NCBI GenBank assembly: GCA_019240015.1
Contig: JAFAZB010000269.1
Coordinates: 1 to 11,719 of the forward strand
Length of the DNA: 11,719 nucleotides
Direction: 5' to 3'
Source of the DNA: Solirubrobacterales bacterium
GTDB lineage: Bacteria; Actinomycetota; Thermoleophilia; Solirubrobacterales; Solirubrobacteraceae
Position numbers and translations under genes: made by a program
Shown here: positions 1-5,533 of the stretch, piece by piece
Position numbering within the stretch: position 1 is the first letter of the stretch
Layout: each line of letters opens with the position of its first letter
Notes under the pieces: model-generated
What the model saw: the letters and a program-made list of their open reading frames with translations, nothing else
What the model was told of the DNA's origin: nothing
The model's database searches: none

Positions 1-2
1 AC

Positions 3-545
3 ATGCGCCCCGTGACCGCGGTCCCGACCACTCGGCCCGAGGTGGGGGTGCTGGTCGAGGCCCCCGCTGCCGCGATCCCGCGGCTGGCCGATGCGCTCTC
101 CGCGGAAGGCATCCACGTCTCGTTTGCACTCGACAAAGCCTCCTCGCCGGTCGCGCCCCGCGTGTTCAGCTACGGCGATCAATGTGTGCCTCGGCTTGGC
201 AAAGGCGGCCTGGTGAGATGGCTGGGGACCTCCGGTCAGCTCCGGCGACTCGTCAGCTCGATGGGCTTCCGGCATCACTTCATCTATGTCTCGAGTGGCC
301 CTAGCGTCGGTCAATGGTGGCTTGCGCACGGTGCCGGCGGGCGGCTGGTGGCGGGCGCGGTCAAGCTCGATGATCGGGGAGACCAGCCCGGCTCGCTCCG
401 CGCCGGCGAGGTGGTCGAGCTCAGCTGGACCAGCCGCAGCGAGGTCCAGGGACTGCTCGGCAGGCTAATTCGCGAGCTCCGCGACGACCACCTGGCGGCG
501 GTGCCGGTGGGCCGGCTGCTGCGCGACGCTGGCCAGCCGGTTTAG
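3..545 (+). CDS. Uncharacterised protein, possibly the C-terminal part of a degenerate polysaccharide-deacetylase-like protein
   Basis: An open frame of 180 residues ends at TAG 543-545. It may begin at ATG 3 or GTG 12, but the window starts only two bases earlier, so the protein may extend upstream and no ribosome site can be judged. The translation has no signal peptide or membrane segment. Residues about 14-42 look like a beta strand followed by a helix and a second strand (VGVLVEA, then PRLADALSAEGIHVSFAL). The middle contains GHFIY-like and GQWWLAHGAGG stretches, and the end is a helix of the form LLGRLIRELRD followed by AVPVGRLL. That order recalls the NodB polysaccharide-deacetylase fold, where a 'ladaLaaeGih.sF' strand and a terminal 'l..lr..gl..v.vg.L' helix-strand are usual, but no metal-binding Asp/His motif is visible. 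The family call is a weak inference. The gene converges on the dehydrogenase at 657. Confidence 0.5.
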   Translation: MRPVTAVPTTRPEVGVLVEAPAAAIPRLADALSAEGIHVSFALDKASSPVAPRVFSYGDQCVPRLGKGGLVRWLGTSGQLRRLVSSMGFRHHFIYVSSGPSVGQWWLAHGAGGRLVAGAVKLDDRGDQPGSLRAGEVVELSWTSRSEVQGLLGRLIRELRDDHLAAVPVGRLLRDAGQPV

Positions 546-583
546 CGCGTAGCTCTCACGCTCGCCCTCGACGACATCCGTGC

Positions 584-598
584 CGCCGCCGAGCGGCG
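584..598. terminator. Possible bidirectional hairpin between convergent genes
   Basis: CGCCGC-CGA-GCGGCG is a 6-bp GC stem with a 3-base loop in the 111-bp gap between the two convergent genes ending at 545 and 657. There is no T-run on either side, so intrinsic termination is only a guess. Short GC palindromes are common by chance in DNA of this composition. Confidence 0.25.
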
Positions 599-656
599 CG
601 AACGTCGATGCCGCCCGCTTCGCGGCGCTGGTGTCGGAGCGATGAAGCCGTCTCGG

Positions 657-1622
657 CTACCAGTGCACGCCACGCGTGGCGCGCACGAATGCCCGCTGCT
701 CCGCGGTCTCCCGATCGGGCGGGGAGGACGAGTCGTCGCCTTCGGGAAACAGCTGGTAGGCCCGGTTGACGACCAGGTCCTGCGCTCCCGGAGCGATCGC
801 GTAGCCGAGCTGTCCGATCGTGCCGAGCGTCGTCGTGATCCGCTTGGGGCGCCTTCGGATCGCCTCACAGATCAGGCCGGCCGCCTCCTCGGGGGAGAGC
901 GTCGGAAAGCGATCGTAGATCTTGGTGGGGGCGATCATCGGGGTGCGCACGAGCGGCATGTAGACCGTCGTGATGTGGACGCCGTCGCCGATCACCTCGG
1001 GTGCGATCGAGCGGGAGAACGCGTCGAGCGCGGCTTTTGAGGCGAGGTAGGCCGCGAACCGCGGCGTGTTCGTCTGCAGGCCGATCGTCGACACGTTGAC
1101 GATGTGCCCGGTCCCCCTGTCGCGCATCACCGGCAGCAGGTTGAGGATCAGCTTCACCGGCCCGAAGTAGTTGAGCTGCATCGTGCGCTGGTAGTCGTGG
1201 AAGCGATCGTAGGATCGGTTGACCGAGCGGCGGATCGATTTCCCGGCGTTGTTCACGAGGACGTCCACGTGACCGTGTCGCTCCAGCACTTCGGAGGCCA
1301 TGCGATCGATGTCGTCGGGATCCTTGAGGTCGCACGGGTGGACATATGCCATCCCGCCCTGCGAGTCGATCTCCTGCTCGATCTCCTCCAGCTTCTCGCG
1401 CGTGCGTGACACCAGCAGGACGGTCCCGCCGGCCTCTCCGATCGCCAGCGCGGTTGCCTTGCCGATACCCGAGGAGGCGCCCGTGATCAGCACCGTCCGG
1501 CCCTTGACGGCATCGTGCAGCGAACGCGCCAGCATTCCCCCTGCGCCTGGAATCCGCTGGCCGAAGGCGCGCAGCGTGCGGACGCTCTTGATTGCCAGGT
1601 CTCCCAGATCGGGCGGCGCCAT
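657..1622 (-). CDS. Short-chain dehydrogenase/reductase (SDR), classical type with extended C-terminus
   Basis: NAD(P)-dependent oxidoreductase of the classical SDR family, 321 residues from the ATG at 1622. The cofactor motif TGASSGIG is at residues 47-54 and the structural NNAG at 124-127. The catalytic set is Asn151 (LNYFG), Ser178 (NVSTIG), Tyr192 and Lys196 (YLASK). All key residues are present, so it should be active. The chain is about 70 residues longer than a minimal SDR. The extra part is the N-terminal 40 residues and a C-terminal tail (IGQLGYAIAPG and following) resembling SDRs acting on fatty acyl or lipid substrates; this substrate guess is an inference. An upstream in-frame ATG at 1664 would add 14 residues, but it lies inside the LexA-type box at 1659-1670. 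MAPPDLGDLA is a more natural start, although no clear Shine-Dalgarno precedes it. The gene is divergent from the imuB-like gene, and its control region includes the box, so damage-inducible expression is possible. Confidence 0.85.
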   Translation of the reverse strand: MAPPDLGDLAIKSVRTLRAFGQRIPGAGGMLARSLHDAVKGRTVLITGASSGIGKATALAIGEAGGTVLLVSRTREKLEEIEQEIDSQGGMAYVHPCDLKDPDDIDRMASEVLERHGHVDVLVNNAGKSIRRSVNRSYDRFHDYQRTMQLNYFGPVKLILNLLPVMRDRGTGHIVNVSTIGLQTNTPRFAAYLASKAALDAFSRSIAPEVIGDGVHITTVYMPLVRTPMIAPTKIYDRFPTLSPEEAAGLICEAIRRRPKRITTTLGTIGQLGYAIAPGAQDLVVNRAYQLFPEGDDSSSPPDRETAEQRAFVRATRGVHW

Positions 1623-1639
1623 GGCGGGACCGTACCACG

Positions 1640-1673
1640 GTCCATCCGAGGCGAATGGGAACATATGTTCGTG
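1640..1673 (+). promoter_or_regulatory. SOS promoter module of the imuB-like gene
   Basis: This 34-bp stretch matches 7081-7114 in front of dnaE2 at 28 of 34 positions without gaps. Shared parts are GTCCATC at the left end and ATGGGAACATAYGTTCGTG at the right end. TCCATC (1641-1646) lies 17 bp before TATGTT (1664-1669), the spacing of a -35/-10 pair, and the same pair with the same spacing exists at the other copy. TATGTT fits the TANNNT -10 pattern; TCCATC is not a consensus -35. If this -10 is used, the transcript would begin near 1676, which fits the GTG at 1677 better than the one at 1671. The conserved spacing is seen directly; its use as a promoter is inferred. Confidence 0.6.
1659..1670. 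promoter_or_regulatory. LexA (SOS) box, GAAC-ATAT-GTTC
   Basis: A perfect GAAC-N4-GTTC palindrome, the core of the LexA operator of Gram-positive bacteria and actinobacteria. It directly abuts an in-frame GTG (1671) of the imuB-like gene. Its centre, CATATG, supplies an ATG on both strands: 1665 for imuB and 1664 for the divergent dehydrogenase. Bound LexA would cover the translation and probably the transcription start, and could repress both directions. Confidence 0.85.
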
Positions 1674-2915
1674 TCAGTGATCGCCTGCGTTCTCCTGCCT
1701 CGCTTTCAGCTCATGATCGCCGCCGGCGATCGACTGGAGCTGCTGCGCGAGCCGGTCGCGCTGGCGCCCGCCGCTGCGAGCGGAAGCGGAACGGGCGCAG
1801 CCCAGCAGGTGGGCGAGGTGTCGCTGGCTGCCGAGGCATTCGGCATCCATCCCGGGATGCGTTTGGGTGAGGCGCTCGCGCGATGCCCGCGATTGGTGCT
1901 CGTGCCGCCAGACCCAGCCGGGGTGGCCGACTTCTGGGAACGTCTGCTCGTGCGGCTCGAATCGATCGGCGCGGCGGTCGAGCCTGAGCGCCCGGGGCTG
2001 GTCTGCTTTGACGTAAGTGGCCTGCTGCGGCTGCACGGCGGAATCGACGGTGTGATCGCAGTCGCGCGGCGCGCATTGCGAACCCCGGCCAGGTTCGGGG
2101 TTGCGCCTTCGCGCTTCGCGGCGGTGGCGGCGGCCACCCGAGCGCGAGTGCGCCGTCCCGAGATCGTCGCGGGAGCGAGTGGGGTGCGCTCAGAACGGGT
2201 CGATGCTCGTGCGCAGGCGCGGGCTTATCTCGCCCCGTTGCCGGTGGCGCTGTTGCGCGCTCGCCCGATGCTCGCCGATCTGCCCGAGCCGCTCGAGCGC
2301 CTAGGGGTCAAGACCCTCGGCGAGCTGGCTGCGTTTTCCCCGATGGCGCTCGCCGATCGGTTCGGAAAGCTGGGGCTTGTCGCCCACGATCTGGCCAGCG
2401 GAGGAGACAGCGCGCTCAGACCCCGTCCCGCGAGCGAGTATCTGCGTGAGTCGCTCGAGTTGCCCGAGGCGGTCTCCGGGCTGCAGCTGGAGCGGGGACT
2501 GGGGCTGCTGATCGACCGCCTGATCGCCCGCCGAGAGCGTCGCGGGCGGACCATACGAGCCGTCGTCATCTCCGCGGTCCTGGTCGAACATGGTGGGACC
2601 TGGCGTGAGCAGGTCGTGTTCCGCGACGCGCTCGCGGACCCGGTGAGGATGCGACTGGCGCTCGCCCCGCATCTGGCGCTGATGCCGGCTCCCGCGGAAG
2701 CGCTGAGGCTCGCCGTGGAGCGCTTCGGAGGGCCGGCCAGCGATCAGCGGTCGTTGCTTCAGGATCCAGCCGCGGCCCGAGCCGCTCGCCTCCGCGAGGC
2801 GATCCGGCAGGCACGGGTCGCAGCCGGCCCCGACGCCGCGCTGCGCGTGCTGGAGGTCGATCCGGACTCCCGCTTCCCCGAGCGCCGCGCCGTGCTGGCG
2901 CCATTCGAAGGATGA
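1671..2915 (+). CDS. imuB: ImuB-like, catalytically degenerate Y-family DNA polymerase (mutasome hub)
   Basis: 414 residues from GTG 1671; ATG 1665 and GTG 1677 are alternative starts, all at the SOS box. The beginning (VIACVLLPRFQL) aligns with the first strand of Y-family polymerases but lacks the metal-binding Asp. The second catalytic site, normally S-x-D-E, reads CFDVSGLLRLHGG (from residue 112), so the Glu is lost. This double loss is the hallmark of ImuB, which acts as an adaptor bringing DnaE2 to the beta clamp during error-prone lesion bypass. Next come a palm/fingers region with RFGVAPSRFAAVAA (141-153), an HhH-like thumb (about 203-240) and a little-finger domain (about 258-345). 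DQRSLL (358-363) is a candidate clamp-binding peptide (QxxLL type). The protein is shorter than typical ImuB, about 500 residues. The C-terminal module appears to be a separate gene that overlaps this stop by 4 bp. Regulation is by LexA, from the box at the start. Confidence 0.85.
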   Translation: MSVIACVLLPRFQLMIAAGDRLELLREPVALAPAAASGSGTGAAQQVGEVSLAAEAFGIHPGMRLGEALARCPRLVLVPPDPAGVADFWERLLVRLESIGAAVEPERPGLVCFDVSGLLRLHGGIDGVIAVARRALRTPARFGVAPSRFAAVAAATRARVRRPEIVAGASGVRSERVDARAQARAYLAPLPVALLRARPMLADLPEPLERLGVKTLGELAAFSPMALADRFGKLGLVAHDLASGGDSALRPRPASEYLRESLELPEAVSGLQLERGLGLLIDRLIARRERRGRTIRAVVISAVLVEHGGTWREQVVFRDALADPVRMRLALAPHLALMPAPAEALRLAVERFGGPASDQRSLLQDPAAARAARLREAIRQARVAAGPDAALRVLEVDPDSRFPERRAVLAPFEG

Positions 2916-3163
2916 GCGTCGTGACCGGACCACGCCGCCTTTCGATTCCGCGGCGCGTGGCGGTCGACGCTGCTGACGATGGCAGCCCCAAAGTGGTCGA
3001 CAGCCGGATCGTCGACGCGGTCCGCGAATCGTGGCTGGTCGAGGATCGCTGGTGGACCGACAGGCCGCTGCGGCGGCGCTACTGGGAGGTGGTCACGACC
3101 TGCGGTCGCGACGAGGTGGTGTTCCAGGATTTGGAGAGCGGAAGGTGGTGGAGGCAGCGATGA
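2912..3163 (+). CDS. DUF6504-like small protein, translationally coupled to imuB
   Basis: 83 residues. The ATG at 2912 lies in an ATGA overlap with the imuB stop, so the two should be co-translated. After a basic N-terminal part there is a compact Trp/Arg-rich domain: ESWLVEDRWW (39-48), RPLRRRYWEV (51-60), then a strand pair ending in FQDLESGRWWRQR (71-83). This pattern (W-x-x-D-x-W-W, R-R-x-Y-W, D-x-x-x-G-x-W-x-R-Q) matches my memory of the actinobacterial DUF6504 family and resembles the extreme C-terminal module of longer ImuB proteins. I infer that it works with ImuB, perhaps supplying the protein-protein contact that a fused C-terminus provides elsewhere. No enzymatic motif is visible. 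Its last codons and stop lie inside the first unit of the 18-bp repeat array. It is co-transcribed with imuB and so is expected to be SOS-induced. Confidence 0.75.
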   Translation: MSVVTGPRRLSIPRRVAVDAADDGSPKVVDSRIVDAVRESWLVEDRWWTDRPLRRRYWEVVTTCGRDEVVFQDLESGRWWRQR

Positions 3164-3249
3164 GGCCGGAGGCACCGATGAGGCCTGCCCGGAGGCAGCG
3201 ATGAGGCCGGAGGCACCGATGAGGCCGGAGGCACCGATGAGGCCTGCCC
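3150..3249 (+). repeat. Five copies of an 18-bp Shine-Dalgarno/ATG-like repeat
   Basis: The unit is GGAGGCASCGATGAGGCC. Copies are at 3150-3167, 3168-3185, 3191-3208, 3209-3226 and 3227-3244. TGCCC follows the second copy (3186-3190) and the fifth (3245-3249). Copies 1 and 3 have AGCG and copies 2, 4 and 5 have ACCG, giving the order A-B-tgccc-A-B-B-tgccc. Each unit has GGAGG exactly 5 bases before an ATG, a good ribosome-binding geometry. The first unit contains the last codons and TGA of the DUF6504-like gene. In one frame, copies 1-2 form a 14-codon mini-ORF (3160-3204) whose TGA overlaps the ATG of copy 3. The simplest origin is tandem duplication of the gene's 3' end. Confidence 0.9.
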
Positions 3250-3283
3250 ACGCAGTCCTCAGCCAAGCCCCGAGGGGCCCACC

Positions 3284-3289
3284 TAAACT
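3284..3289 (+). promoter_or_regulatory. Possible -10 element (TAAACT) for the aldo/keto reductase unit
   Basis: TAAACT fits TANNNT and lies 14 bases before the ATG at 3304, predicting a very short leader of about 8 bases. No convincing -35 is visible at the usual distance, and no Shine-Dalgarno precedes the ATG. A small GC hairpin (GCCC-CGAG-GGGC, 3267-3278) sits just upstream and could end transcripts from the imuB unit, but it has no T-run. Confidence 0.3.
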
Positions 3290-3303
3290 GCGCTCAGCTA
3301 CCG

Positions 3304-4494
3304 ATGTCCGAGTCGCCCCCGCATATCGATCCAGGCCCGCTCGCCGTCGGGACCTGGAGCGGTGGCCGGTTCATGCGCTTCGGTCAACCCCTCGACGACG
3401 AACGCTTCCTCGCGCTGATCGCGCCCGACGACGCGATCAGGACGGTGATCACCGCCGACGTCTACGGATCCGGCGAGGCCGACCGGATGCTGGGCCGTGC
3501 GATCGCCGGCCGCGCGCGCGAGCGGATCTGTGTGGTGGGGGCGGTGGGACACGACTTCTATAGCGGTGAGCGGGATGGCGCGAAGGGGTTTCCCCGCTTC
3601 ACCGATCCACGTTTGCGCGACGAGGCCGGGTATCCGGACTATCTGCGGATAGCCACCGAGCGGAGCCTCGAGCGTTGCGGACTCGATCGCTTCGACCTGC
3701 TGCTGCTGCACAACCCGGACCGCATCGGGTACGGCAGCGCGGCGGTGTGGGAAGCGATGGCCGGGCTTCGGGAGGCGCGGCTGACGCGCATGATCGGCGT
3801 CGCGCCGGGCCCGGCCAACGGCTTCACCCTCGACCTGATCGACTGTCTGGAGCGCTTCGGGGCGTTGATCGATTGGGCGATGATCATCCTCAACCCGCTC
3901 GAGCCCTGGCCCGGCGAGCTGTGTCTCGCCGCCGCCGCTGCCCAGGATGTGAAGGTGATCACGAGGGTGGTGGACTACGGCGGTCTGTTCTTCGACGACG
4001 TGCTCGCCGGTCAGGAGCTGCTCCCGCAGGATCACCGCAGCTTCCGCCCGCCAGATTGGATCGAGGCCGGCCGTGACCGGATCGACGCGATGCGACCGAT
4101 CGCGCGGCGCGCAGGGCTGACGATGATCCAGCTCGCCTGCCAGTGGAACCTGGCTCACGAACCGGTGAGGTGCGCGGTCCCAACCGTGATCCAGGAGCTC
4201 GGACCAGGCGCCCGTACGGTCGAGGACAAGCGCGCTGAGCTGGCGTCGACTCCGCTCGAGTCGCGGCTCGGGCAAGCCGACGTGGAGCAGCTCCGGGCGC
4301 TCGGCGACAACACCGGATGCATGGCCCTGAAGGGCGCCAGCCCCGAGCACTCAGGCGAGGAGCGCCCCGACCGCTGGGGCCTCGACGGTCGGCTCGAGGA
4401 GGTCGCGCGTCGCTGGAGCATCGATCCGGGACGCGACCTGGTGAAAGCCGCGCGTGCCCGCCGCACACCCGCGCGCGCCGCCCTGCCTAGATGA
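3304..4494 (+). CDS. Aldo/keto reductase family protein lacking the catalytic lysine
   Basis: 396 residues with an aldo/keto reductase TIM-barrel. Of the usual Asp-Tyr-Lys-His catalytic set, Asp52 and Tyr54 (TADVYGSGEAD) and His136 (FDLLLLHNPD) are present. The strand that normally reads 'vviaTKvG' is CVVGAVG (76-82), with Ala80 where Lys is expected. Later barrel features are recognisable: RMIGVAPGPAN (162-172), a strand-helix near residue 196, and QLACQWNL, which resembles the usual 'qlaL.W.l' helix. About 60 residues follow the barrel, ending in a basic tail. Without the Lys, normal NADPH-dependent carbonyl reduction would be weak or lost, so an altered reaction or a binding role is possible. 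ATG 3304 is the first plausible start after the repeat array. The stop overlaps the ATG of the next gene (ATGA, 4491-4494), implying coupled translation with the zinc protein. Confidence 0.8.
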   Translation: MSESPPHIDPGPLAVGTWSGGRFMRFGQPLDDERFLALIAPDDAIRTVITADVYGSGEADRMLGRAIAGRARERICVVGAVGHDFYSGERDGAKGFPRFTDPRLRDEAGYPDYLRIATERSLERCGLDRFDLLLLHNPDRIGYGSAAVWEAMAGLREARLTRMIGVAPGPANGFTLDLIDCLERFGALIDWAMIILNPLEPWPGELCLAAAAAQDVKVITRVVDYGGLFFDDVLAGQELLPQDHRSFRPPDWIEAGRDRIDAMRPIARRAGLTMIQLACQWNLAHEPVRCAVPTVIQELGPGARTVEDKRAELASTPLESRLGQADVEQLRALGDNTGCMALKGASPEHSGEERPDRWGLDGRLEEVARRWSIDPGRDLVKAARARRTPARAALPR

Positions 4495-4919
4495 GCTTTC
4501 GGCTGACTGGCGGATGTGGGTGCGGCGCGGTCCGGTTCGAGCTCACTTCGCCGCTCGTCTCGGCGACCTACTGTCACTGCACGCGTTGCCAGCGGCGCAC
4601 CGGGACCGCTGCCTCGGCGAACGGACGAGCCGAGCCCGGGTCCTTCCGGATCCTGCAGGGCGAGGATCGGCTGCGCGCTTGGAGGCCGCCGGCGGGGTCG
4701 GAGAAGTGGTTCTGCGGCGACTGCGGCTCGGCTTTGTTCAGTCGCGATCCGGACGATGCGCTGAAGGTGGGGGTGCGGCTCGGCACGCTCGACTCCGATC
4801 CAGGGATCCGTCCCAGCGCCCACCAGTTCGTGGCATACGCTGCGCCGTGGGAATCGATTCCCGACGACGGCCTGCCGCGCCATCCAGAGCACAAACCCCC
4901 GACTGATCGGTCGCGCTAG
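4491..4919 (+). CDS. GFA/CENP-V family zinc protein (glutathione-dependent formaldehyde-activating enzyme-like)
   Basis: 142 residues, the usual length of a single-domain GFA protein. All expected zinc ligands are visible: Cys9 and Cys11 (GGCGCGAVRFEL), Cys28, Cys30 and Cys33 (YCHCTRCQRRTG), and Cys75 and Cys78 (WFCGDCGSALF). The ending HQFVAYAAPWESIPDDGLPRHP resembles the conserved family tail. Founding members act as S-(hydroxymethyl)glutathione synthase, but most bacterial relatives have unknown substrates. Actinobacteria generally use mycothiol rather than glutathione, so a glutathione reaction should not be assumed. The ATG overlaps the stop of the aldo/keto reductase gene, so the two are probably made together and may share a substrate such as a reactive aldehyde (inference). 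Its TAG shares the tetranucleotide CTAG with the stop of the convergent TetR gene. Confidence 0.85.
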   Translation: MSFRLTGGCGCGAVRFELTSPLVSATYCHCTRCQRRTGTAASANGRAEPGSFRILQGEDRLRAWRPPAGSEKWFCGDCGSALFSRDPDDALKVGVRLGTLDSDPGIRPSAHQFVAYAAPWESIPDDGLPRHPEHKPPTDRSR

Positions 4920-5506
4920 GACCCAGCGCGCTCGGTCCGCAGCCAGGCCGCGCCCGCCGAGAGGTCCTCGACGCCCATCGCGGCGGCGACGTTGAGCCAC
5001 ATCCCATAGCGGAAGAACTCATCGATCCGCTCCGCCTCGGCGCCGGATAGCTGCTCCACGTGCGTCACCAGACGCGCGTAACACGCGCGGACGCTGTCGC
5101 GGATCACGGGGTCGTCGCAGGCCGCGTAGGAGTGATGCTGGAGCATCAGGTAGTCGCGGTGGGCCGACAGCAGCTCGACGTACGCGTCGCCCATCGCGTG
5201 GAGGATGTCTGTGTCGGGCGGCGCGAGCCGCGGGTCGAACCCGCTCGCCGCTGCGGTGAAGGTCCCCGCGACGAGCTCGAAGCCGCGCTGCACTGCCGCC
5301 AGGAACAGCTCACGCTTGTTTGCGAACAGGCTGAACACGTAGGGCTGGGCGACCCCCACGCGGCGCGCGATCCGGTCGACCGGCGTGCCGTGCAGCCCGC
5401 CGCGCGCGAACTCGTGCACCGCCGCCTCGATCAGCGCGCCCCGGCGCTCGGCGGCCGGAACGCGCTGGCGGCGCGGTTCGCTGGGTGAGCGTGGCGGGCT
5501 TGCCAT
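4916..5506 (-). CDS. TetR/AcrR family transcriptional repressor
   Basis: 196 residues. The N-terminal DNA-binding domain has the TetR pattern: helix 1 ALIEAAVHEFARGG (24-37), then the helix-turn-helix TPVDRIARRVGVAQPYVFSLFANKRELF (41-68), in which VFSLFANKRELF resembles the typical 'lY.hF.sKe.Ll'. The remaining 130 residues form the variable ligand-binding and dimerisation helices; the ligand cannot be read from sequence. The start at 5506 has GAGG about 7 bases upstream. The gene lies 27 bp downstream of the MFS exporter on the same strand, so it is the second gene of that operon and probably represses it, itself included, through the paired sites at 7012-7056. It converges on the GFA gene with overlapping stop codons and no space for a terminator. 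Confidence 0.9.
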   Translation of the reverse strand: MASPPRSPSEPRRQRVPAAERRGALIEAAVHEFARGGLHGTPVDRIARRVGVAQPYVFSLFANKRELFLAAVQRGFELVAGTFTAAASGFDPRLAPPDTDILHAMGDAYVELLSAHRDYLMLQHHSYAACDDPVIRDSVRACYARLVTHVEQLSGAEAERIDEFFRYGMWLNVAAAMGVEDLSAGAAWLRTERAGS

Positions 5507-5533
5507 CGGTGGCCTCGCGATCCTAAGCCACCC

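Noticed and set aside
1515..1664. Upstream extension of the imuB frame to ATG 1515
   Set aside because: Would read through the divergent SDR coding region and the LexA box; the Y-family fold begins only at about 1677.
1640..1673. PafBC-type (RecA-NDp) promoter
   Set aside because: The expected TTGTCRGTG at 8 bp before TANNNT is not present at either SOS module.
3150..3249. Possible CRISPR array
   Set aside because: Units are directly adjacent without unique spacers, and no cas genes are present; it is a tandem minisatellite.
3201..3563. Possible extra gene starting in the repeat array (M-R-P-E-A-P repeats)
   Set aside because: Most of it overlaps the aldo/keto reductase out of frame and becomes Arg-rich shadow sequence; translation of the first part is possible but a real protein is unsupported.
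3298..4350. 350-residue minus-strand open frame opposite the aldo/keto reductase
   Set aside because: Low-complexity His/Arg/Glu-rich translation typical of antisense frames in GC-rich DNA; the plus-strand product has family motifs.
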